A stretch of 50,476 bases of DNA, taken from the NCBI GenBank assembly GCA_002470465.1, contig DKMD01000042.1, positions 1-50,476 of the forward strand, given 5' to 3'. Shown here piece after piece: positions 37,101 to 42,192 of this stretch. Below the pieces are notes generated by a model that was not told the DNA's origin, ran no database searches, and was given only the letters and a program-made list of their open reading frames with translations. This DNA comes from Pluralibacter sp. UBA7423. Lineage in GTDB: Bacteria; Pseudomonadota; Gammaproteobacteria; Enterobacterales; Enterobacteriaceae. Position 1 is the stretch's first letter, and each line of letters begins with the position of its first letter. Made by a program: the position numbers and the translations under genes.

Positions 37101-37371
37101 ACGTGTCGGCGAACGCGATCAGCTGATGTGTGGCAAATGCTCCAGCCCATGCCCCGGCAAGTCCGGCAGCAGAAGAACGTACTGTTGCGAGCTGAGAATT
37201 CAGTTCTGCCAATGAACGCTGGGTCTCACGCTGGGCAGCCGCCGCTTTTTTCCCGCCCTGTTCCATAGTGCGGTAGTAATCTGTTCCCATACGAGACGCA
37301 CGGGCGATCTCGGTCTGGAAAGAAGAGGAATTGGCAGAAATTTTTATGATCAATTCACGGAGCGTTGCCAT
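34114..37371 (-). CDS. Tail tape measure protein
   Basis: 1,085 aa, the longest gene in the tail cluster. N-terminal MATLRELIIKISANSSSFQTEI and a tape-measure domain (~60-280, VTETVATSLKLSGASTEETSS, GGRLAKLLADGLGTT); hydrophobic segments around 290-430; a long Gln/Ala/Lys coiled coil (~430-880); and a C-terminal lambda H-like domain (RGFNNWFDTASDYASQSAD ... FAKGDGLMGEAGPEAVMPL). It sets tail length and passes into the host during DNA ejection. By the usual 1.5 Å per residue it would specify a tail of roughly 160 nm. Confidence 0.92.
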   Translation of the reverse strand: MATLRELIIKISANSSSFQTEIARASRMGTDYYRTMEQGGKKAAAAQRETQRSLAELNSQLATVRSSAAGLAGAWAGAFATHQLIAFADTWNQLNGRLRLASSSSEDYVQSQHVLMEISQRTGTSLEANSNLYSRIAQSLRDAGYASADVAKVTETVATSLKLSGASTEETSSVITQLSQALGSGVLRGEEFNAIMENGGRLAKLLADGLGTTVGGLRNMANNGELTTNKIVPLLTNVEVLRKEFEQLPASVSGSAQKVQNAFLAWVGGADDAVGASSTLSGVLDGLANNIDDVANAAGLLVGVGLARYFGNMVGSVAQSTRAVLSNTAAEIELAQAQVRGAQVSVAAGRQALYRAQQARAAATSIEAQIVAERNLAAAQASLNNALAGRASAVNNLTNTASVMSRLGSGVLGILGGWPGVIIGAGAAMYGLYQHTQQVHKEAVGFANNLDEINGKLQQMSVLGLRSTAADARTSLQAQKQDLADLDSQIAKVKDSQAGLAMIQEKYNKSPKLTYLNTFMDQADITEKNIALTDRLSQLEFEREKVAARVVATQKLVNDASDLATQRAIQQAGAISILNGAYKLLNQTMAVVPTAEPKFVSPVVPVSNATPQQQTALERSRRDNELASLSGLEKLHQQHVYEAEDLKLTGALYTQYIYNKDQAAKKDAAAADAKKTSTAASKEQSKAEREAASTAEQYSRKIADLSVAIDVQKVRASEGEKAADLYAASHQAGTKWTDEQRKSIQASSAELAKWTQRADENVRKQREQADALKDLTEAARKFRDDATLTTQTAGMSDRQRQRFEEEQQINRVFSKTDGGTEAMAQRAAALDALNEKYKAMAASGADWISGLSRGFNNWFDTASDYASQSADLVNNSMTGLVSNISDELARNKVDWEDWSKSVLASMQKIILNAMLVDSLKSAGGGGLFGSIGSLMGAGATGSGGSTPSGAYTGSAAGVKFAKGGIFDSPNLSHFSNSIVSSPTMFKFAKGDGLMGEAGPEAVMPLTRTPNGTLGVRMVGTTAPSGGNGDINITQHFNISGNGDAALKQAMQEAARQGAADGAKKARQDMLSDFQTNGQGRRMLGV

Positions 37372-37381
37372 ATTTCACCCA

Positions 37382-37409
37382 TAAAAAAACCTCGCAACAG
37401 CGAGGTTTA
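37382..37409 (-). terminator. Terminator downstream of the zinc-ribbon moron gene
   Basis: Minus strand: CCTCGC-TGTT-GCGAGG followed by seven T. It lies inside the tail operon between the small zinc-ribbon gene and the tape measure gene, which is unusual for a tail operon and marks the small gene as an inserted moron. Confidence 0.85.
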
Positions 37410-37425
37410 TCTTTATTAAACTTAT

Positions 37426-37767
37426 CTATGACAGACCAGCATTTTTTCTAGCTTCTTCAAGATATTCTTCTTCGGTTTTCACCGAATGACTGCCTTCTGA
37501 AGAAGATGTGAGATCACTGCTACAGTGTTTACATTTCACTGCCTCATTCTTGATTAGCTCTGCGCAAAACGGGCATTTTTTCATGCCGTCATCCAGCATG
37601 GTTTTTTCTTCAAAGTGCGGATCTTTCTTTATAAGAATTGAATGCACCAGCGCAATAATAAATAACAATGCTCCGTATACCCACCAAGCAAAAAATGACC
37701 GCCCTTTACTTTGTGCTATTAACGCAGGGATGACACCAATTACTATAGCTACCAGCAAAAATTCCAT
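37426..37767 (-). CDS. Small membrane protein with zinc ribbon (probable phage moron)
   Basis: 113 aa from the ATG at 37765-37767 (GGGGGC RBS); an in-frame GTG at 37825-37827 is less likely. Two hydrophobic segments at the N-terminus (FLLVAIVIGVIPALIA, FFAWWVYGALLFIIALVHS), then a cytosolic zinc ribbon CPFCAELIKNEAVKCKHC and an acidic tail. The same ribbon type is found at the end of many small bacterial membrane proteins. Placed between T and the tape measure gene with its own terminator, it is not a structural gene; host-modifying or superinfection-related function is a guess. Confidence 0.72.
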   Translation of the reverse strand: MEFLLVAIVIGVIPALIAQSKGRSFFAWWVYGALLFIIALVHSILIKKDPHFEEKTMLDDGMKKCPFCAELIKNEAVKCKHCSSDLTSSSEGSHSVKTEEEYLEEARKNAGLS

Positions 37768-37841
37768 GACTGCCCCCAAATTTAAAGTATCAAGGGCAAT
37801 CCTAATAATTGGAACGAATAATGTCACTATTTAATAACGCA

Positions 37842-38105
37842 TTATAAAGCAGACATCCATTCCTCCAGCTCGCTGATCTCCCTGTCTTCTTCCTGCTCAC
37901 CCCATTTCAGCATCACATCGTTAATGGTGAATTTCCCGCCCTGAGAATTCAGCATCGCAACTGAAACCTGTGCGGCCTGGACGTCGCCACGCCAGTCACC
38001 TAACGGGCTGATGCAGTCGTACTCGATCCACATCTTCAGCTCACTGGCAGTGATGGTCTGACGCAGCTCCTGCAAGGTTCGCCCCAGACGGAGCGCGAGT
38101 GACAT
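37842..38105 (-). CDS. Tail assembly protein T-like (expressed mainly as a GT fusion)
   Basis: 87 aa: MSLALRLGRTLQELRQTITASELKMWIEYDC, the usual lambda gpT-type sequence (DUF4035-like). It lies in the -1 frame relative to G, and the frame is open back to the slippery site, so translation probably occurs mainly as a G-T fusion by frameshifting rather than from this ATG. GT helps recruit tube protein onto the tape measure in lambda. Confidence 0.82.
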   Translation of the reverse strand: MSLALRLGRTLQELRQTITASELKMWIEYDCISPLGDWRGDVQAAQVSVAMLNSQGGKFTINDVMLKWGEQEEDREISELEEWMSAL

Positions 38106-38128
38106 CAGGAAGAAGGTCAGCGGCTGTT

Positions 38129-38530
38129 TTACGGCTTTCCCGCTTCTTCCTGGCTCATTCCGAGACCAAGAGCCTGAGCCAGCAGGCGCGCGTGAACAGG
38201 TCCATAAATCTTAGATACCTGCTCCTGATCTTCATCGCTGAATACACGCTCACCGTTTTCATCCAGGAGAACGTCAATAAACAGAACTACGTCAGCCTCT
38301 TTGTTGCGCAGGAACTTCTGCGCCTCTGTGAGCTGCGGAGCCTCTTCGCCATCGGCTAGCTGCGGGTTAACGATTTCCCGGAATTTCACCCACGCATCGC
38401 CGGACGGTTCACGCAGGGTTACCTTTACGTCATCCCATTCAGGGACGGTAATGCCGGCTTTGGTGCGATAGGCTTTCGATGCAGTAAGCGCCACGTTGCG
38501 TAGTGAATTCTGTGATGTTTTTTGCGCCAT
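38129..38530 (-). CDS. Tail assembly chaperone G-like
   Basis: 133 aa starting MAQKTSQNSLRNVALTASKA and ending MSQEEAGKP. Position between the tail tube gene and T, acidic composition and the 3' slippery sequence identify it as the lambda G equivalent, the chaperone that coats the tape measure before tube polymerisation. The heptamer GGGAAAG sits three codons before the stop. Confidence 0.85.
   Translation of the reverse strand: MAQKTSQNSLRNVALTASKAYRTKAGITVPEWDDVKVTLREPSGDAWVKFREIVNPQLADGEEAPQLTEAQKFLRNKEADVVLFIDVLLDENGERVFSDEDQEQVSKIYGPVHARLLAQALGLGMSQEEAGKP
38135..38141 (-). promoter_or_regulatory. Programmed -1 frameshift site G to T (GGGAAAG)
   Basis: Minus strand codons read GCG GGA AAG CCG TAA, so the heptamer is in the correct X XXY YYZ phase (G GGA AAG). 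Slipping back one base gives GCC GTA AAA CAG CCG CTG ACC TTC TTC CTG ATG, with no stop, joining the T frame. Same heptamer as lambda G/GT. Confidence 0.88.
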
Positions 38531-38563
38531 TTCATTTTTCTCTTGTTACATGGTCGGAGGGAT

Positions 38564-38584
38564 AAAAAAAGCGGCCGAAGCCGC
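38564..38584 (-). terminator. Terminator after the tail tube gene
   Basis: Minus strand: GCGGC-TTCG-GCCGC (38571-38584) then seven T, directly after the tube gene stop and 34 nt before G. Partial termination here would give far more tube protein than assembly proteins. Confidence 0.88.
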
Positions 38585-38870
38585 TCAGGAACCAGACGCG
38601 TAGATGCGTTTAGGTTTGCCGCGTACACGCAGAGAATAGGTCGCGCCAACAACGGAAGAGGTTGCAGCAGACCATGAACTCTGGCGTACCTCCACCAGCA
38701 CATAGAAGCCGTTGCCGGACGGGAAGATCACGCGCAGCGCACGCAGTTCGTCATTTTCGTAAGCGGTCTGGAGTGCTTCCTGTGCCGCTTCATCGCCAAC
38801 CCAGTTACGAGTAATCGACATCTCTGCCGGCGCTGCCAGGCCGTTGGTTTGCTCCTGTTCAGTTTCATGA
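38585..38870 (-). pseudogene. Tail tube protein, 5'-truncated by deletion
   Basis: Only the C-terminal ~95 residues are recognisable (NGLAAPAEMSITRNWVGDEA, then LRALRVIFPSGNGFYVLVEV and SVVGATYSLRVRGKPKRI), matching siphovirus tail tube proteins. Upstream the reading frame runs into DNA that codes for a tyrosine recombinase on the other strand, so the N-terminal half is lost. The right boundary is approximate (38855-38880). Without an intact tube gene no functional tail can be made. Confidence 0.85.
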
Positions 38871-39169
38871 AGGACGGTTGTGTCTTTGAGGATCCAAAGA
38901 CAAGCAAGCCATGGGCCAGCGCGGATGCCATCAGGAAAAAGGCCTGGGTGCCAACGCTTCGGAAAGCCGGTATCAGGTATCGCAATCCCTATCAGACCCG
39001 GCACACGTTCGCCACACGCTTGATCAGCCGCGGCGTAAACCTTTTCTGGCTGGCGGCGCAAATGGGCCATAAGGGACCGGAGATGCTCTTCCGGCATTAT
39101 GGTCGCTATCTGAAGGAGTATGACGGCAACACGGAGAGAAAACCAAAACTGGTCAGTGGCAGGAACTGA
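38861..39169 (+). pseudogene. Phage integrase, C-terminal fragment
   Basis: About 100 codons of a tyrosine recombinase: VFEDPKTSKPWASADAIRKK, then the catalytic Y-Q-T-R-H-T-F block, LAAQMGHKG and FRHYGRY with the Tyr nucleophile. The N-terminal and first catalytic Arg regions are missing; the 5' end abuts the truncated tube gene. It is the original prophage integrase, oriented toward its attachment site 67 nt away. Left boundary approximate. Confidence 0.88.
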
Positions 39170-39190
39170 AAGGAGCCGTAAAGGAGCCGT
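39169..39190 (+). repeat. Tandem arm-type repeat, right prophage end
   Basis: AAAGGAGCCGT twice in direct tandem (39169-39179, 39180-39190), between the integrase fragment and the att copy; a third copy is at 27008-27018 near the left att. Confidence 0.6.
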
Positions 39191-39236
39191 AGAAATCAAG
39201 GCAAGTTATTATCCATTACAAATCAGTTAGTTACAA

Positions 39237-39274
39237 AATTTCGGACACGGGTTCAACTCCCGCCAGCTCCACCA
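39237..39274 (+). other. Attachment site, right copy / junction of two elements
   Basis: Second copy of the ssrA 3' end (37 of 38 identical). It is the right boundary of the prophage remnant and the left boundary of the next element, whose integrase begins 166 nt downstream. It is not a functional tRNA or tmRNA gene: only the T-arm and acceptor half are present. Confidence 0.92.
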
Positions 39275-39308
39275 AATAATGATGTACTGAAGTTCAGTAA
39301 AGTCTACT

Positions 39309-39341
39309 AAGCCCGCATGGAACCAGCCTTGCGGGCTTTTT
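39309..39341 (+). terminator. Rho-independent terminator after the att junction
   Basis: Stem AGCCCGCA (39310-39317) with TGCGGGCT (39330-39337), followed by TTTTT. Confidence 0.82.
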
Positions 39342-39399
39342 TACGTCTATTGTAGTCTAGTGAGAATTGCTGAGAACTATCACTTATGGCACCCTGAAT

Positions 39400-39441
39400 G
39401 GGACCCACAACGAAGGGTCCTAAAATCGAGGGTCCCAAAAT
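39400..39441 (+). promoter_or_regulatory. GGGTCC repeat block over the integrase start
   Basis: GGGACCC at 39400-39406 (inverted), GGGTCCTAAAAT at 39415-39426 and GGGTCCCAAAAT at 39430-39441, a 15-bp period that ends on the start codon at 39440. Such iterons could be integrase or excisionase binding sites giving autoregulation. This is inference. Confidence 0.45.
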
Positions 39442-40669
39442 GGCAAAAATCGCTAAGAAGCTCACTGACACTGAAATCAAAAGCACCAAGCCAGCCGCCA
39501 AAGAAATCAACTTGTTCGACGGGGATGGTTTGATCCTACGAATCGCCCCCCTCTCGAAAGGAGGGAAGAAGAATTGGTATTTCAGGTATGCAGTGCCGGT
39601 GACCAAAAAGCGAACTAAGGTGAGCTTAGGAACATATCCTCACCTTACACTGGCAAGAGCCAGAGCCTTACGAGATGAATACCTTTCCTTGCTTGCCAAT
39701 GGCATTGATCCTCAAATCCATAACAACGATAAAGCTAATGCCTTAAAGAATGCTACTGAACACACTCTCCAAGCCGTGGCAAGGAAATGGTTAGATGAGA
39801 AGGTAAAGACATCAGGTATCTCACAAGACCATGCAGAAGATATCTGGCGAAGCCTGGAGAGAAATATCTTTCCCGGCTTGGGTAATGTTCCTATCAATGA
39901 GATCCGACCTAAACTCTTAAAGCAACATCTTGACCCTATTGAGCAACGAGGAGTCCTCGAAACTTTACGGCGAATCATTTCCCGATTAAATGAAATTTTC
40001 CGTTATGCAGCAACTGAGGAACTTATCGAATTCAATCCGGCTGACAACCTTGGGCAACGGTTCAGTAAGCCTAAAAAGCAGAATATGCCTGCATTACCCC
40101 CTTCCGAGTTACCCCGCTTCCTATTGGTGTTAAACAATGCCTCTGTTCGTTTGGAGACACGATTGCTGATTGAATGGCAGTTACTGACCTGGGTACGTCC
40201 TGGTGAAGCTGTTCGCACAAGATGGGCTGATATAGATATCGATAACTCAATGTGGAACATCCCGGCTGAGTTTATGAAAATGAAGAAGCCTCACAAAGTT
40301 CCACTAAGCAAAGAAGCTTTGAGAGTCCTGGAGTCAATGAAAGCGATAAGTGGGCATCGTGAATGGGTGTTTCCAAGCATAAAGGCTCCTCTTAACCATA
40401 TGCATGAACAAACAGCTAATGCGGCCATAATCCGTATGGGCTTCGGAGGTGAGCTTGTAGCCCACGGTATGCGATCCATCGCTAGAACGGCTGCTGAGGA
40501 GTCTGGACAGTTTAGGACTGATGTCTTAGAAGCCGCCCTTGCCCACTCGAAGAAAGATGAAATAATTGCCGCATATAATCGCGCGGAGTATCTCGCAGAA
40601 CGAGTAGTTCTCATGCAGTGGTGGAGTGACTATGTTCAGGCTCAAAAGCTAAAAGCTATTGCCGCCTAA
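39440..40669 (+). CDS. Tyrosine integrase, CP4-57/P4 type, ssrA-specific
   Basis: 409 aa from the ATG at 39440 (GAGGG RBS 8 nt upstream; an ATG at 39398 has none). Order: DUF4102-type N-terminal domain (KLTDTEIKSTKPA ... FDGDGLILRI), core-binding domain (~100-200), catalytic domain with Arg253 (WVRPGEA), MKMKKPHKVPLS, His342-x-x-Arg345 (AHGMRS), His369 and Tyr379 (AAYNRAEYL). It resembles E. coli CP4-57 IntA, which also uses ssrA. Located just inside the att junction, it belongs to the second element, not to the prophage remnant. All catalytic residues are present. Confidence 0.93.
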   Translation: MAKIAKKLTDTEIKSTKPAAKEINLFDGDGLILRIAPLSKGGKKNWYFRYAVPVTKKRTKVSLGTYPHLTLARARALRDEYLSLLANGIDPQIHNNDKANALKNATEHTLQAVARKWLDEKVKTSGISQDHAEDIWRSLERNIFPGLGNVPINEIRPKLLKQHLDPIEQRGVLETLRRIISRLNEIFRYAATEELIEFNPADNLGQRFSKPKKQNMPALPPSELPRFLLVLNNASVRLETRLLIEWQLLTWVRPGEAVRTRWADIDIDNSMWNIPAEFMKMKKPHKVPLSKEALRVLESMKAISGHREWVFPSIKAPLNHMHEQTANAAIIRMGFGGELVAHGMRSIARTAAEESGQFRTDVLEAALAHSKKDEIIAAYNRAEYLAERVVLMQWWSDYVQAQKLKAIAA

Positions 40670-40707
40670 ATCGTCCCACCATTTATGTCATAACGGAGGT
40701 AAAAAAT

Positions 40708-41124
40708 ATGGAAACACTATTTAAGATTTTCGAAAGAATAAGTTCCAGACCACTTTATTTTATATTTTTAGGATTATCGCTATGCGATTTTTTTCAAAAT
40801 AAATCTGCATTACAAAATCCCACCGCTGAAAATATTGCAACATTACTGGCTGCAATGACAATAGGAGTATTCATAACCTAGGGATTTGAATGGCTAATTT
40901 TTAAGTTCAACGCAAATCTGGAACCGTATGATCAAGGCGATATAGCTCCAACAATTGGAACGGCCGCATTAGCAGTATACTTAGTTTATGCTTTGCATTT
41001 TCTGGGTAGGAATCCCGAAGCATTAAATTTAAAATTATTAATAAATTCTGGCTTTATATACAGCACAACTTTATTATTATTTTCTTTTGAAAGCATGAAA
41101 CTTAGGAGGTTAAAACAAAAATAA
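40708..41124 (+). pseudogene. Small multi-span membrane protein gene interrupted by an in-frame TAG
   Basis: From the ATG at 40708 (GGAGGT RBS, 8 nt) the frame runs 138 codons to TAA at 41122-41124, broken only by one TAG at 40879-40881 (codon 58). Before it: METLFKIFERISSRPLYFIF and a hydrophobic ENIATLLAAMTIGVFIT; after it GFEWLIFKF, IGTAALAVYLVYALHFLG and GFIYSTTLLLFSFE, then a basic tail. About four membrane helices. Either an amber pseudogene, a readthrough gene or a sequencing error. Family not recognised. Confidence 0.65.
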
Positions 41125-41193
41125 AAAAACCATCAATATTGGTTAGCAGTTCCCCCTCCCCAAAAAAATAATTAATTAAATAATACAAATTTT

Positions 41194-41220
41194 AAAAAAG
41201 GGAAGGTTTCCCCCTCCCTT
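41194..41220 (-). terminator. Terminator of the 41231-41767 gene
   Basis: Minus strand: AAGGGAGG ... CCTTCCCTTTTTT hairpin 10 nt after the stop codon. Confidence 0.7.
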
Positions 41221-41230
41221 AATTTATTAT

Positions 41231-41767
41231 TTACTTAACTCTTTTGAGAGAGATGCCTGAATTCGGACCTGGAGGAACACCTAAGGCACTATCTACACCA
41301 GGATTTGAACGCAAATCATTCAAAACTGCCTGAGCGGATAATTGCTTACCAATGATAGCTACCGATTCTGGTCGAGGGTTAGTAGATGCTCTGGCCCGAT
41401 ATACTTCCACAATGCTACCGCCTTCTGAAACAACGGCTGCACATAATCCCCTTGCATAGAGTCTGCTGAATTCTCCTTCAGCTAAGGTTTGGGCTGCTGT
41501 TATTGGCACTCGTGCCTGCATCAACTCAGTGCTTTTCGGTTTCCTTTTTGTATAAAATTGTGCAAGCAGTCCTCTGGTTCGGATCTCATTCTCCAACCAT
41601 GCATCATCGTATTTAACTGCTTCTTCTAACAATGCAGGCCATAAGGATTTACCATATTCTGATAAATAATTACTATAGTAAAAATTGTTATGTTCCTTAT
41701 CATACTGAATTTCTAATGTCATATGCAGTCTTGTCTTATCATCTAAATCTAAAAAATTCAGGGACAT
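41231..41767 (-). CDS. Hypothetical protein of the mobile element
   Basis: 178 aa from the ATG at 41765-41767 with GGAG 6 nt upstream (a TTG four codons earlier is less likely). N-terminus MSLNFLDLDDKTRLHMTLEI, a central region rich in basic residues (FYTKRKPKSTELMQARVPIT), and a C-terminal DLRSNPGVDSALGVPPGPNSG. No membrane segment, no signal peptide, no motif I recognise. It lies alone between its terminator and a gene-poor stretch; a role in island maintenance or defence is only a guess. Confidence 0.65.
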   Translation of the reverse strand: MSLNFLDLDDKTRLHMTLEIQYDKEHNNFYYSNYLSEYGKSLWPALLEEAVKYDDAWLENEIRTRGLLAQFYTKRKPKSTELMQARVPITAAQTLAEGEFSRLYARGLCAAVVSEGGSIVEVYRARASTNPRPESVAIIGKQLSAQAVLNDLRSNPGVDSALGVPPGPNSGISLKRVK

Positions 41768-41779
41768 ACCTTTCTCCAA

Positions 41780-42068
41780 ATTGATTTATCTGTTTGTTAT
41801 AAAACAACTACACTTAGCTCAATAAAAATTTTTTTACTATGATCCAAATCACTTTTTTAACCTTTAAGTGAGGCTTTCTCTAATATATTTTCAGCTAAAT
41901 AAGTAATAGCGATCAAAAAATTGTTGATTGATTTTACAAGAAAACCCTTTAATATGTCCCTGCCACTGAGGCACTCTTTCCTGCTGACAGACTCCCATAG
42001 TATGCTTGCTTTGCACATGGGGTGTGAAGGCTATCAGTAGTTTACTGAGAAGAGATGGAGTAAAGGCC
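41780..42068. other. AT-rich non-coding stretch
   Basis: Between the 41231-41767 gene and the 33-codon frame at 42069. It holds A/T-runs that could form the promoter of the minus-strand gene (TATAAC-like -10 near 41795-41800), but no complete consensus and no credible coding frame. Confidence 0.4.
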
Positions 42069-42170
42069 ATGTTACGTGAAAAAGTAGTGTTGGTTCGCCA
42101 ATACGACCGCTTCCGCAATGGGCAATGGGAGACAGTGTGTCAACATCTGCGCTCCCTACCCCGCAGCTAA
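42069..42170 (+). CDS. Possible 33-aa basic small protein
   Basis: ATG at 42069, preceded by GGAGTAAAGGCC. The product MLREKVVLVRQYDRFRNGQW continues to LPRS and is basic, without hydrophobic segments. The RBS and codon phase look real, but the length makes chance possible. Convergent with the AAA_13 gene (22-nt gap). Confidence 0.35.
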   Translation: MLREKVVLVRQYDRFRNGQWETVCQHLRSLPRS

Positions 42171-42192
42171 TTCAGAGCTGCCTCAGTGGTAA

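Noticed and set aside
27443..38530. Tail cluster as an F-type tailocin
   Set aside because: The tail tube gene is truncated and there are no lysis or regulatory genes, so a working particle is unlikely.
38871..39199. N-terminal extension of the tail tube frame into 39199, giving a 204-codon protein
   Set aside because: These residues are the reverse complement of integrase coding DNA; the apparent protein is a fusion artefact of the deletion.
39237..39274. tRNA-like 3' end at the second att as a second tmRNA or tRNA gene
   Set aside because: Only the T-arm and acceptor half are present, without the 5' half or tag frame.
41891..42118. 75-codon minus-strand frame
   Set aside because: No RBS or recognisable family; a plus-strand 33-codon frame with a good RBS overlaps it.
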